This document shows, one piece after another, positions 1-8,638 of a DNA stretch of 64,000 bases. The notes under the pieces are model-generated. The model saw nothing but the letters and a program-made list of their open reading frames with translations. It was not told the origin of the DNA and did no database searches. A program made the position numbers and the translations under genes. Numbering within the stretch: position 1 is the first letter of the stretch; each line of letters starts with the position of its first letter. The DNA is taken from NCBI RefSeq assembly GCF_000698575.1, contig NZ_JFHD01000026.1, forward strand, positions 34,049-98,048, written 5' to 3'. This DNA is from Caballeronia zhejiangensis. GTDB taxonomy: Bacteria > Pseudomonadota > Gammaproteobacteria > Burkholderiales > Burkholderiaceae.

Positions 1-741
1 GCACAGGCGGATCGCTTCGGCCAAGGACCACGCGCCGTTCGGATCGAGCGTCACGCGCGCATCCGGAAAACGCTCGGCGAGCGCCGTGACGGCTTCGATT
101 TCCGCATCGCCCGCCAGCACGCCGCCCTTCAGCTTGAAATCGTTGAAGCCATAGCGCGCTTGTGCCGCTTCGGCCAGACGCACGACCGCCTCAGGCGTCA
201 GCGCGACTTCGGTACGCACGCGGTCCCAATCGTCCTTGCCGTCCGCGCCGGACGCATACGGCAGATCCGTCTTGTGGCGATCGCCGATGTAGAACAGATA
301 GCCGAGCATTTCCACTTCATCGCGCTGCTGGCCTTCGCCGAGCAAGGCCGCGACGGGCACGCCGAGATGCTTGCCGAGCAGGTCGAGCAGCGCGGCTTCG
401 AGCGCGGTGACGGCGTGGATCGTCGTGCGCAGATCGAAGGTTTGCAGGCCGCGGCCGCCCGCGTCGCGATCGGCGAACTTCGTGCGGACCTGATTCAGCA
501 CCGCATGCAGATTGCCGACCGATTGTCCGACGACGAGCGAGCGCGCATCGTCGATCGTCTGGCGGATGTTCTCGCCGCCCGGCACTTCGCCGACGCCCGT
601 GTTGCCCGCGCTGTCCGTCAGGATCACGAGATTGCGCGTGAAGAACGGACCGTGCGCGCCGGACAGGTTCATGAGCATGCTGTCGCGGCCCGCGACCGGC
701 ACGACGCGCAATTCGGTGACTTTCGGAGTGTTCGTGGACAT
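1..741 (-). CDS. gudD: Glucarate dehydratase (partial, C-terminal part beyond window)
   Basis: Enolase-superfamily dehydratase that converts D-glucarate (often also L-idarate) to 5-keto-4-deoxy-D-glucarate in the cytoplasm. Only the first 247 codons are inside the window; family members are about 450 residues. Visible signs are the N-terminal capping domain with 'VGEVPGGENIRQ', the catalytic-lysine motif 'FKLKGG' near residue 205 and 'LDPNGAW' near residue 235, which carries the first metal-ligand aspartate. The ATG at 741 fits the family start. It lies 35 bp downstream of the transporter gene on the same strand, so the two probably form one transcript. Together with garL and garR it makes a glucarate-to-tartronate-semialdehyde route. 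Confidence 0.93.
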   Translation of the reverse strand, partial: MSTNTPKVTELRVVPVAGRDSMLMNLSGAHGPFFTRNLVILTDSAGNTGVGEVPGGENIRQTIDDARSLVVGQSVGNLHAVLNQVRTKFADRDAGGRGLQTFDLRTTIHAVTALEAALLDLLGKHLGVPVAALLGEGQQRDEVEMLGYLFYIGDRHKTDLPYASGADGKDDWDRVRTEVALTPEAVVRLAEAAQARYGFNDFKLKGGVLAGDAEIEAVTALAERFPDARVTLDPNGAWSLAEAIRLC

Positions 742-776
742 GAGCGTGATCCTTCCCAGAGAGGTTGAAGCGGGTT

Positions 777-2156
777 TCAGTGCGCGCCTTGATGCGCGAC
801 GTGGCCGTCCGGCGTGCGATCCGAGCGGCGGTTGCGCGTGAAGAAGACCGCGACCGCCGCGATCAGCGATGCGACGCCGAGGCCGTACAAGCCGCCCGAC
901 ACCGAGCCCGTATGTTGTTGAAGATAGCCGAAGGTCGCAGGCGCGAAGAAACCGCCGAGATTGCCGACCGAGTTGATGAGCGCGAGCACGCCAGCCGCGA
1001 CGCGCGCATCGAGATAGCCTTGCGGAATCGGCCAGAACAGCGACGACGCCGCCTTGAAGCCGATCGCGGAGAAGCAGATGGCGACGAACGACAGCACCGC
1101 GTTGCCGGTCGTCGATGCGAACAGGCCACATGCCGCGATCACGAGCGCCACGGCGACCCACGCCTGCTGGAAGCGCCAGCGCGCGGAGAGCAGCGCGAAG
1201 CAGTACATCGCGACGATCGCGATCATCCACGGAATCGTGTTGTAGAGGCCGACCTGGAAATCGGTGAGGCCGCCCATCTTGCGGATGATCGTCGGCAGCC
1301 AGAAGGTTGCGGCGTAAATCGTGAGCTGAATCGCGAAATACATGAAGCAGAACAGCACGATCTGCGGATCTTTCAGCAGCTTGATCGCGGGAATGTGGCC
1401 GCCGGTGGCCGCTTCGCGTTCCGCCTGTTCGGATGCGATCGCGTTTTGCAGCGCGCGTTGCTCGTCGACGGAGAGCCAGTGAGCATCGCTGATGCGCGAT
1501 TTCAGCAGCATCCAGCTCACGCCGCACAGGATGACGGAGAACCCGCCTTCGATCAGAAACATCCACTGCCAGCCGTGCAGGCCGAGACCGCGAATCGACA
1601 GCAGACCGCCCGTGATCGGGCCGGACAGAATCGATGCGAACGCCGAGCCGCCGAGGAAAATCGCGATCGCCTTGCCGCGTTCCTTCTGCGGCAGCCATTG
1701 CGTGAAGTAATAGATGACGCCCGGAAAGAATCCCGCTTCCGCGACGCCCAGGAGAAAGCGCAGCACGTAGAACGACGTTTCGTTCTGCACGAAGGCCATC
1801 ATCGCCGCGACGACGCCCCACGTACCCATGATGCGCGTGAGCCACGCGCGCGCGCCGTACTTCTGCATCAGCACGTTGGACGGCACTTCGAACAGCGCAT
1901 AGCCGATGAAAAACAAACCGCTGCCGAGACCGTACGCCGCCGCGCCGATGCCGAGATCGGTCTGCAAATGCGAGCTCACGAAACCGACGTTCACGCGATC
2001 GATGTAGTTCGCGATGAACATGATGAGGAACAAGGGCAGCACATGGCGCTTGACCTTGGCGCTGGCCGATTCGAGCAGATCGGCGGCTGGCGTGGCGGGA
2101 ATCGTGTTCAAGGGATGTCTCCGGATCGCGTCTCGTGGTACGTTGTCTGATGACAT
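777..2156 (-). CDS. gudP: MFS transporter, glucarate/galactarate (GudP-like, ACS family)
   Basis: A 459-residue major facilitator with about 12 hydrophobic segments, expected to import hexarates with protons across the inner membrane. The first helix is followed by 'YIDRVNVGFV', the typical anion:cation symporter (ACS) family signature, and 'VLRFLLGVAEAGFFPG' marks helix 4-5. It is the first gene of the transcript leading to gudD, and a candidate operator lies 120 bp upstream of its start. The first 30 or so residues are hydrophilic, longer than in some homologues, so a later start is possible. Assignment to hexarate uptake rests on the neighbours (gudD, garL, garR); sequence alone only supports the ACS family. 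Confidence 0.85.
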   Translation of the reverse strand: MSSDNVPRDAIRRHPLNTIPATPAADLLESASAKVKRHVLPLFLIMFIANYIDRVNVGFVSSHLQTDLGIGAAAYGLGSGLFFIGYALFEVPSNVLMQKYGARAWLTRIMGTWGVVAAMMAFVQNETSFYVLRFLLGVAEAGFFPGVIYYFTQWLPQKERGKAIAIFLGGSAFASILSGPITGGLLSIRGLGLHGWQWMFLIEGGFSVILCGVSWMLLKSRISDAHWLSVDEQRALQNAIASEQAEREAATGGHIPAIKLLKDPQIVLFCFMYFAIQLTIYAATFWLPTIIRKMGGLTDFQVGLYNTIPWMIAIVAMYCFALLSARWRFQQAWVAVALVIAACGLFASTTGNAVLSFVAICFSAIGFKAASSLFWPIPQGYLDARVAAGVLALINSVGNLGGFFAPATFGYLQQHTGSVSGGLYGLGVASLIAAVAVFFTRNRRSDRTPDGHVAHQGAH

Positions 2157-2276
2157 TGTATGGCGAGATGCTTTCGGGGGCCAATCACGTGTTTACCCTT
2201 TCTCGGCTCTAGGCTTGTCGTATATGGCTTACACGCCGATGGACACCGAGCGCATGTTCGGACGCTGGCCTTCTAA

Positions 2277-2295
2277 ACTAGGACGTCCGACAACT
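2277..2295. promoter_or_regulatory. Candidate GntR operator upstream of gudP-gudD
   Basis: Read on the minus strand this site is AGTTGTCGGACGTCCTAGT. The core GTTRTCGGACGTCYT recurs before garL (4163-4185) and before the regulator gene (4421-4439), that is, once before each transcription unit of the hexarate cluster. It contains the palindrome GACGTC. The placement suggests a binding site for the adjacent GntR/FadR-type regulator; no binding data are implied. Confidence 0.55.
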
Positions 2296-2377
2296 ACAGA
2301 AGCACAAAGCCGGTTGCGAAAACGACACTGCCGGCGCGAGGCCGGCAGTGTTTAACGAAGACGGGAAATGCTGACGC

Positions 2378-3271
2378 TTACTTCTTGTCCTGCCCGATCT
2401 CGTGATTCGCCATGATCTCGAGCGCGCGGACCATGCCCGAGTGATCCCACGCCTTGCCGCCGTGCGCGGCGCACGCATTGAACAACTGCATGCACGTCGA
2501 CGTGTTCGGCAGCGCGACGCCGAGCGATTGCGCCGTCGCGAGCGCCAGATTCAAATCCTTCTGATGCAGCTCGATACGGAAGCCCGGATTGAACGTGCGC
2601 TTCGTCATGCGCTCGCCGTGCACTTCGAGAATGCGCGACGACGCGAAGCCGCCCATCAGCGCGGTGCGAACCTTTTCGGCATCGACGCCGGCCTTCGATG
2701 CGAGCAAGAGCGCTTCGCCGACCGCCTCGATGGTCGCCGCGACGATCACCTGATTCGCGACCTTGCAGACCTGTCCCGCGCCGACTTCGCCGATCAGCGA
2801 GATGTTCTTGCCCATCAGGTCGAAAAGCGGCTTGACCTTGTCGAACGTGGCTTGCGCGCCGCCGACCATGATCGTCAGCGACGCGGCCTTCGCGCCGACT
2901 TCGCCGCCGGAGACGGGCGCGTCGAGATAATCCGCGCCCTTCTCGCGCACTTTCGCCGCGAATTCGCGCGTGGCGATCGGCGAAATCGAGCTCATGTCGA
3001 CGACGATCTGACCGCTCTTCAGCTTGCTCGCGACGCCGTTCTCGCCGAACAGCACGCGTTCGACGTCCGGCGTGTCCGGCACCATGATGAAGATGACGTC
3101 GGCCTGCTCCGCGACGGCCGCGGGCGAATCACAGGCCGTGGCGCCCGCGCCGGTCAGATCGGCGGGCACGCCGCTGCGCGTGAATGCCGCGAGCTGGACG
3201 CCGCCCTTGAGAAGATTGGCCGCCATGGGATTGCCCATGATGCCCAGTCCGATGAAGCCTGCCTTTTGCAT
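2378..3271 (-). CDS. garR: 2-hydroxy-3-oxopropionate (tartronate semialdehyde) reductase
   Basis: A 297-residue beta-hydroxyacid dehydrogenase that reduces tartronate semialdehyde to D-glycerate with NAD(P)H. The N-terminus has the Rossmann motif 'GFIGLGIMGNPMA', followed by 'DAPVSGG' (substrate binding, near residue 120) and 'KVANQVIVAA' with the catalytic lysine near residue 170. Length is normal for the family. The reading frame stays open far upstream, but the ATG at 3271 gives the canonical N-terminus 'MQKAGFIG', so the longer version is rejected. It follows garL by 50 bp on the same strand and takes that aldolase's product. Confidence 0.93.
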   Translation of the reverse strand: MQKAGFIGLGIMGNPMAANLLKGGVQLAAFTRSGVPADLTGAGATACDSPAAVAEQADVIFIMVPDTPDVERVLFGENGVASKLKSGQIVVDMSSISPIATREFAAKVREKGADYLDAPVSGGEVGAKAASLTIMVGGAQATFDKVKPLFDLMGKNISLIGEVGAGQVCKVANQVIVAATIEAVGEALLLASKAGVDAEKVRTALMGGFASSRILEVHGERMTKRTFNPGFRIELHQKDLNLALATAQSLGVALPNTSTCMQLFNACAAHGGKAWDHSGMVRALEIMANHEIGQDKK

Positions 3272-3321
3272 GTATCGCTCCTTGATGTCGATTTTCGATG
3301 CCGGTTTGTCGAGCGCGACGC

Positions 3322-4107
3322 TCAGTCCGGGATGAAATGTTTGCGCACGCCCTGCGCCGCGTTTCTGAGCATCCCCAGATCCGCGCACACGGCGACGAAT
3401 GTGCTGCCCATTGCCAGATAGCGCTCGGCGTCTTCCTGCACGGGCGCGAGAATGCCGCTCGGCTTGCCGGCCGCGTGCGCGCGCTCGAACACATGTGCGA
3501 TGACCGCCTGCACGTCCGGATGGTTCGCTTGGCCGATGTGACCGTACGATGCCGCGAGATCCGACGGTCCGACGAACAGCGCGTCGACGCCTTCGACCGC
3601 GATGATCTCGTCGATCGCTTCGACCGCCGCGCGGCTCTCGATCTGCACCGCGACGCTGATATTGTCGTTCGCGATCTGGAAGTAGTTCGGAACCGTGCCG
3701 TAGCGATTGCCGCGATGCCCGACCGACACGCCGCGGATGCCCTGAGGAGGATAACGCGTCGCGGCGACGGCGCGCTCGGCATCGGCGGCGCTGTCGACGA
3801 ACGGAATCAGGAAATTGACGACACCGCCGTCGAGCAGCTTCTTGATCGCGACGGGATCGTTGGCCTGCGGGCGCACGACAGGCGCGCTCGGGCTGTCTTT
3901 CAGCGCCATCAATTGCGGGATGAGCGTGAGCGCGTCGTTCGGCGCGTGCTCGGCGTCGAGCAGCATCCAGTCGAATCCGACCACGCCGACGAGTTCGGTG
4001 ACGATCGGACTCGCCAGCGACATCCAGCATCCGATCAGCCGCTTGCGCTCGCGCAGCGACGTTCGGAATGTATTGGGCAGCGGTTGATATGGTGACGAAG
4101 ACGGCAT
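3322..4107 (-). CDS. garL: 5-keto-4-deoxy-D-glucarate aldolase (HpcH/HpaI family)
   Basis: A class II aldolase of the HpcH/HpaI family (261 residues) that cleaves 5-keto-4-deoxy-D-glucarate to pyruvate and tartronate semialdehyde. Visible motifs are 'LLDAEHAPND' (near residue 50), 'RGVSVGHRGNRYG' (near 125), 'VQIESRAAV' with the metal-binding glutamate (near 155) and 'FVGPSDLAASYGH' with the metal-binding aspartate (near 180). It is first in the garL-garR unit, and a candidate GntR operator lies 56 bp upstream. Paralogues act on other 2-oxo acids; gudD and garR next door argue for the GarL reaction. Confidence 0.88.
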   Translation of the reverse strand: MPSSSPYQPLPNTFRTSLRERKRLIGCWMSLASPIVTELVGVVGFDWMLLDAEHAPNDALTLIPQLMALKDSPSAPVVRPQANDPVAIKKLLDGGVVNFLIPFVDSAADAERAVAATRYPPQGIRGVSVGHRGNRYGTVPNYFQIANDNISVAVQIESRAAVEAIDEIIAVEGVDALFVGPSDLAASYGHIGQANHPDVQAVIAHVFERAHAAGKPSGILAPVQEDAERYLAMGSTFVAVCADLGMLRNAAQGVRKHFIPD

Positions 4108-4162
4108 GATGCCTCCCTGTGACGACGGCGATCTGATTGGAAAGCGGCAAGTCCGAACTCAC

Positions 4163-4185
4163 GTAGTTATCGGACGTCTTAACAC
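4163..4185. promoter_or_regulatory. Candidate GntR operator upstream of garL-garR
   Basis: The sequence GTAGTTATCGGACGTCTTAA (4163-4182) matches the sites at 2277-2295 (minus strand) and 4421-4439 (minus strand) over the core TCGGACGTCYT. GTTA and TAAC also flank the core symmetrically. Its position 56 bp before the garL start fits an operator or promoter-overlapping site. Confidence 0.55.
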
Positions 4186-4420
4186 AGGGTACTGTGGAAA
4201 CGCGGGAAAACGACAGCGGCGTAAACCCTGCATTCCTTTAGTTTAAGAGATTTCTGCTAAGAATCGTCTAATTCTACTTATACGATGTCTTATATCAATT
4301 TGCAGGACATCCGGGCCGCGTCGAATTGACGAAGCGTTCCCCACGCAGGAAGATGCGTCGTCGGACATCCCCACGCGCGAGGCTTATCGCGCCATGCGCG
4401 TCGACCGATCCTAAGCGAAG
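4186..4420. other. Divergent intergenic region, garL / GntR regulator
   Basis: This AT-richer stretch between two divergent genes has no convincing ORF. It contains GATGTCTTATATCAA (near 4284) and two further partial GGACATCC words (about 4307 and 4364), which may be weak extra half-sites for the same regulator. Promoters for both directions must lie here, but I cannot assign -35/-10 elements with confidence. Confidence 0.4.
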
Positions 4421-4439
4421 CCAAGACGTCCGACAACGG
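4421..4439. promoter_or_regulatory. Candidate GntR operator upstream of the regulator gene
   Basis: The sequence CCAAGACGTCCGACAACGG is the inverse of the shared core GTTGTCGGACGTCTT. It lies 49 bp before the regulator's ATG and would allow autoregulation. Confidence 0.55.
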
Positions 4440-4488
4440 GTGTAAACGCCGCGCTTCCCAGAACAATATCCATCAGCAGCGAATCACC

Positions 4489-5190
4489 ATGGCCAGTCTC
4501 ACCGATAAAGTCGTCGCAACCCTGATCGAGGATATCGAACGCGGCGTTCTCCGTCCCGGCGACAAGATCCCGACCGAAGCCGCGCTGATGAAGCAACTGT
4601 CGGTGAGCCGGTCCGTGGTGCGCGAGGCTGTGTCGCGCTTGCAGGCGGCGAACGTCGTGGAAACGCGGCACGGCGTCGGCACGTTCATCCGCTCGCCCGA
4701 GGAACGCGAATCGGTGCGTCTCGCGGATGCCGACCTGTCGAACCTGCTGGACATCATGGCGATCATCGAATTTCGCATCGATCTCGAAGGCGCCGCCGCC
4801 GCGCTCGCCGCCGGCAGGCGCACCGACGCGCATCTGAAGCAGATCGCCGCCGCGCTCAAGCGCTTCGAGGAGCAACTCGCGAACGGAAGTACGGACGTGC
4901 TGCAACACGACGTCGAGTTTCACTTGCAGATCGCGCGCGCGAGCGGGAATCGCTATTTCCACGACGTGCTTAGTCAGATGGGACGCGGCGTCAGTCCGCG
5001 CACGCGGCTGCGCAAGGCCGAAATCGCGGAGCTGGATCAGATCGAACGTCTGCGCTGTGTGCTGAGCGAGCACAAGGCGATCTATCAGGCGATCGTGCGT
5101 CAGGATCCGGACGATGCCCGCGCCGCGATGCGCATGCATCTGAGCAACAGCCGCGAACGGTTGAGACACGCGCATGGCGCTGCCGCCTGA
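4489..5190 (+). CDS. GntR/FadR-family transcriptional regulator of hexarate genes
   Basis: A 233-residue DNA-binding regulator. Residues 1-75 form a GntR winged helix-turn-helix ('GDKIPTEAALMKQLSVSRSV', then 'RLQAANVVETRHGVGTFI'). Residues 95-225 form an all-helical FCD ligand-binding domain with metal-ligand type residues ('EFRIDLEGAAAAL', 'HDVEFHLQIARASGN', 'EHKAIYQAIVRQD'). FCD-domain GntR proteins commonly sense carboxylic acids. It is divergent from garL-garR, and a shared motif lies before all three hexarate transcription units, so it is most likely the local repressor responding to glucarate/galactarate or a catabolic intermediate. Confidence 0.88.
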   Translation: MASLTDKVVATLIEDIERGVLRPGDKIPTEAALMKQLSVSRSVVREAVSRLQAANVVETRHGVGTFIRSPEERESVRLADADLSNLLDIMAIIEFRIDLEGAAAALAAGRRTDAHLKQIAAALKRFEEQLANGSTDVLQHDVEFHLQIARASGNRYFHDVLSQMGRGVSPRTRLRKAEIAELDQIERLRCVLSEHKAIYQAIVRQDPDDARAAMRMHLSNSRERLRHAHGAAA

Positions 5191-5470
5191 ATGAGCGCCG
5201 ATGTTTTGGGCAGTGCCGCCACGTTGTCTGAGTAAACAAAAGAGTTCGTATGTATACGTGGTAGTAGTTAACAAGCTCGCCGCAAATCGGTGGATAACTG
5301 GCAATGCGCTTTTTACGTCAGAGGTTTACCGCGCCGACAACTCCGGTATGGCGGGCGTGGTTTCGGCCTGAACTCGGGACAACTTTCGCGTCGTTTCGAC
5401 GGACGTCGAGTTGTTCAGAAAGCGCCAACAGTTAACGCGACGATGTGCCAACAAGGTTGTCCACAGGACG
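5191..5470. other. Intergenic region before chrA
   Basis: These 280 bp carry no convincing gene. Two words one mismatch from the DnaA-box consensus occur (GGTGGATAA near 5290 and TTGTCCACA near 5457), plus GTTAAC twice. I see no cluster that would make an origin. The promoter for the downstream transporter presumably lies here. Confidence 0.4.
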
Positions 5471-6676
5471 ATGGCTTTGCATGAACCGAAGTCCGCGCGC
5501 GGAACGCCGTTCGAAGTGTTCGCGACGTTTCTCAAACTCGGCCTGACATCGTTCGGCGGACCAGTCGCGCACATCGGCTACTTTCGCGCTGAATTCGTCG
5601 AACGCCGGAAATGGCTCGACGACACGAGCTTCACCGATCTCGTCGCGCTATGTCAGTTCCTTCCGGGGCCGGCGAGCAGCCAGGTCGGAATCGCGATCGG
5701 CTTCGCGCGCGCAGGATGGATCGGCGCGCTGGCGGCATGGACCGGCTTCACGTTGCCGTCCGCGATTGCGCTGATTCTCTTCGCCCTCGGCCTGGCGCAC
5801 TCGGCGCAGCTGATTCACTCCGGGATCGTGCACGGTCTCAAGCTCGCGGCGGTCGCCATCGTCGCGCAAGCGGTGTGGGGCATGAAGACGTCGCTGTGTC
5901 CGGACCGGTTGCGGGCCGGCATCGCCGTGGCCGCCGCGTTGATCGCGCTGACCGTGCCGTCGGCCGCCGGGCAATTGGGCGCCATCGCGTTCGGCGGAAT
6001 CATCGGCTGGCGGATGTTGACGCTGACGCATCTGGCGTCGGCGAAGCATCGGCGATATGGCATCGGCAGAACGCAGGGCGCGATGCTGCTCGCGGTTTTT
6101 TTCGTGCTGCTCGCTTTGCTGCCGGGCGTCGCCGGTTGGACCGGCGCGAACTGGCTCGCGATGGCGTCGGTGTTTTACCGGTCGGGCTCGCTCGTTTTCG
6201 GCGGCGGGCACGTCGTGTTGCCGCTGCTTCAGGCGAGCGTCGTGCCGAACGGATGGGTGCCCAACGATGTTTTTCTCGCCGGATATGGCGCGGCCCAAGC
6301 CGTACCGGGGCCGCTCTTTACCTTCGCCGCGTTTCTGGGCGCGGTGATGCCCGCGCCGCTCGGCGGATGGATCGGCGGTTTCGCGATGCTCGTCGCCATG
6401 TTTCTGCCCGCGTTTCTGCTCGTGCTCGGCGCACTGCCGTTCTGGGAGACGTTGCGTCAGCGGGACGCGATACAGCGCGCGATGGGCGGCGTGAACGCGG
6501 CGGTCGTCGGCATTCTCGGCGCGGCGCTGTACGACCCGGTCTGGACGAGCGCCGTGCATTCGCGTGCGGATGTCGCGCTGGCGTTGGCCGCGTTCGGTTT
6601 GCTCGTCGTGGGGCGCGTGTCTCCGGTGATCGTCGTGGCGCTGACCGCGATCGGCGGATGGATGATCGGCGCGTGA
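5471..6676 (+). CDS. chrA: Chromate transporter (CHR family, long form)
   Basis: A 402-residue inner-membrane protein with two homologous halves, each carrying the CHR signature. The N half has 'KLGLTSFGGPVAHIGYFR' and 'QFLPGPASSQVGIAIG'; the C half has 'SLVFGGGHVVLPLLQ' and 'GAAQAVPGPLFTFAAFLGA'. About 10-12 hydrophobic segments are visible. Long CHR proteins export chromate by a membrane-potential-dependent mechanism. The ATG at 5471, with AGGA just upstream, is preferred over an in-frame ATG 60 bp earlier because it yields the usual short polar N-terminus. It is a single-gene unit ending at a strong hairpin. The actual substrate is inferred from the family. Confidence 0.88.
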   Translation: MALHEPKSARGTPFEVFATFLKLGLTSFGGPVAHIGYFRAEFVERRKWLDDTSFTDLVALCQFLPGPASSQVGIAIGFARAGWIGALAAWTGFTLPSAIALILFALGLAHSAQLIHSGIVHGLKLAAVAIVAQAVWGMKTSLCPDRLRAGIAVAAALIALTVPSAAGQLGAIAFGGIIGWRMLTLTHLASAKHRRYGIGRTQGAMLLAVFFVLLALLPGVAGWTGANWLAMASVFYRSGSLVFGGGHVVLPLLQASVVPNGWVPNDVFLAGYGAAQAVPGPLFTFAAFLGAVMPAPLGGWIGGFAMLVAMFLPAFLLVLGALPFWETLRQRDAIQRAMGGVNAAVVGILGAALYDPVWTSAVHSRADVALALAAFGLLVVGRVSPVIVVALTAIGGWMIGA

Positions 6677-6681
6677 AAATG

Positions 6682-6720
6682 AAAAAGGTCCGCGACATGC
6701 GCGGACCTTTTTATTCTTTT
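6682..6720. terminator. Bidirectional terminator between chrA and glmS
   Basis: GGTCCGC (6687-6693) pairs with GCGGACC (6701-6707) around a 7-nt loop. An A-tract precedes and a T-tract follows, so the hairpin can end both the chrA and the convergent glmS transcripts. Confidence 0.88.
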
Positions 6721-6738
6721 TCAGCCGATCAACCGACC

Positions 6739-8556
6739 TTATTCCACCGTCACCGACTTAGCCAGATTGCGCGGCTTGTCGACATCCGTCCCGCGTGCAC
6801 ACGCCGTGTGATACGCGAGCAACTGCAGCGGCACGACGTGCAGGATCGGCGACAACGCGCCGTAATGCTCCGGCATGCGGATCACATGGATGCCGTCCTC
6901 GCTGACGATGCGCGTATCGGCATCCGCGAACACGTACAGTTCGCCGCCGCGCGCGCGCACTTCCTGCATGTTCGACTTCAGCTTTTCGAGCAGCGCGTCG
7001 TTCGGCGCGACGGTCACGACCGGCATCGCCTCGGTGACGAGCGCGAGCGGCCCGTGCTTCAGCTCGCCCGCCGGATACGCTTCAGCGTGGATGTACGAAA
7101 TTTCCTTGAGCTTCAACGCGCCTTCGAGTGCGATCGGATAATGCAGGCCGCGGCCGAGGAACAGCGCATTCTCCTTGCGCGCGAACTCTTCCGACCACGC
7201 GATGATCTGCGGCTCCAGCGCGAGCACGCTGTTCAGCGCAGCCGGCAAGTGGCGCAGTTGCGTGAAGTACGCCGCTTCGCGCTTCGCGTCGACGTGACCG
7301 CGCATCTTCGCGAGCGTCACCGCGAGCACGAAGAGACCGACGAGCTGCGTCGTGAAAGCCTTCGTCGATGCCACGCCGATTTCGGTGCCCGCGTGCGTCA
7401 GGAATGCGAGTTCGGTCTGGCGCACCATCGCGCTCGTCGCGACGTTGCACACGGCGAGCGTGTGCTTGTGGCCGAGCGACTGCGCGTGCTTGAGCGCGGC
7501 GAGCGTGTCGGCGGTTTCGCCCGATTGCGAAATCACGACGACCAGCGCCTTTGGATTCGGCACCGATTCGCGATAACGATATTCGCTCGCGATCTCGACC
7601 TGCGTCGGAATCTTCGCGATCGATTCGAGCCAGTATTTCGCCGTCACGCCCGAGTAGTAGCTCGTGCCGCACGCGAGAATGAGAATGCTGTCGACCTGCG
7701 AGAACGCGTCGCGCGCCGCTTCACCGAAGAGGCTCGGGCTGAACTCGTCGGCTTGCGGAATCGTGTCGGTGATCGCGCGCGGCTGCTCGAAAATTTCCTT
7801 TTGCATGAAATGGCGATACGGCCCGAGCTCGACCGCGCCGCCGTACGCCGTCACCACGCGCACTTCGCGCTCGGCGGGTACACCTTCGCGATCGACGATC
7901 TTCACGCCTTCGAGACCGATCTCGACAACATCGCCTTCTTCGAGGAACGCGAAGCGGTCCGTGCTGCCGGCGAGCGCGAGCGCATCGGAAGCCAGGAAGT
8001 TTTCGCCCTCGCCCACGCCGACGACGAGCGGCGAACCCTGACGTGCGCCGACGACCGTATGCGGCTGATTCCGGTGCATCACCGCGATCGCATACGCGCC
8101 GTGCAGTTGCTTCACGGCCTCGCGCACGGTTTGAAAGAGATCGCCGCGATACATGCTGTGAATCAGATGCGCGATGACTTCGGTGTCGGTCTGCGACACG
8201 AACTCGTAGCCCTTGCCCTTCAGCATTTCGCGCAGCGACTCGTAGTTCTCGATGATGCCGTTGTGCACGAGCGCGACGGTATCGCGCGAGAAGATCGGAT
8301 GCGCGTTGTCGGTGACGGGCGCGCCGTGCGTGGCCCAGCGCGTGTGCGCGATGCCGGTCATGCCGCCGAGGTTCGTCTCGCGCACTTGCGCGTCGAGATC
8401 GGATACGCGCGCGACGCTGCGCGCGCGGCGCGGCTCGCCGTTGCTCAGAACGGCCACGCCGCACGAGTCGTAGCCGCGATATTCGAGCCGGCGCAGACCT
8501 TCGACCAGCACCGAGACGATGTTACGTTGCGCTACCGCGCCGACAATTCCGCACAT
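6739..8556 (-). CDS. glmS: Glutamine--fructose-6-phosphate aminotransferase (isomerizing)
   Basis: Makes glucosamine-6-phosphate from fructose-6-phosphate and glutamine, the entry step to UDP-GlcNAc. 605 residues. The N-terminus 'MCGIVGAV' exposes the nucleophilic Cys after Met removal, and 'RWATHGAP' and 'HNGIIENY' complete the class II glutaminase domain (1-240). Two SIS isomerase domains follow ('LACGTSYYSG', 'SQSGETADTL', 'STKAFTTQ', 'LGRGLHYPIALEGALKLKE'), and the C-terminus ends 'LAKSVTVE' as in the family. It lies 82 bp downstream of glmU on the same strand, giving a pathway pair. No glmS ribozyme is expected or seen upstream. Confidence 0.97.
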   Translation of the reverse strand: MCGIVGAVAQRNIVSVLVEGLRRLEYRGYDSCGVAVLSNGEPRRARSVARVSDLDAQVRETNLGGMTGIAHTRWATHGAPVTDNAHPIFSRDTVALVHNGIIENYESLREMLKGKGYEFVSQTDTEVIAHLIHSMYRGDLFQTVREAVKQLHGAYAIAVMHRNQPHTVVGARQGSPLVVGVGEGENFLASDALALAGSTDRFAFLEEGDVVEIGLEGVKIVDREGVPAEREVRVVTAYGGAVELGPYRHFMQKEIFEQPRAITDTIPQADEFSPSLFGEAARDAFSQVDSILILACGTSYYSGVTAKYWLESIAKIPTQVEIASEYRYRESVPNPKALVVVISQSGETADTLAALKHAQSLGHKHTLAVCNVATSAMVRQTELAFLTHAGTEIGVASTKAFTTQLVGLFVLAVTLAKMRGHVDAKREAAYFTQLRHLPAALNSVLALEPQIIAWSEEFARKENALFLGRGLHYPIALEGALKLKEISYIHAEAYPAGELKHGPLALVTEAMPVVTVAPNDALLEKLKSNMQEVRARGGELYVFADADTRIVSEDGIHVIRMPEHYGALSPILHVVPLQLLAYHTACARGTDVDKPRNLAKSVTVE

Positions 8557-8638
8557 GGACGTTCTTCCTCTGAGACTTGCATTCGAAAGCGCGATGCACG
8601 ATGCGCCGCGCGCGTTGGGCTGAATCTGACGTACAGCC

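Noticed and set aside
5283..5465. DnaA boxes marking a replication origin
   Set aside because: Only two single-mismatch words, no AT-rich unwinding region, and no dnaA/dnaN/parAB nearby.
6739..8638. glmS ribozyme upstream of glmS
   Set aside because: Only 82 bp separate glmU and glmS and no ribozyme core motif is visible; the class is typical of Gram-positives.
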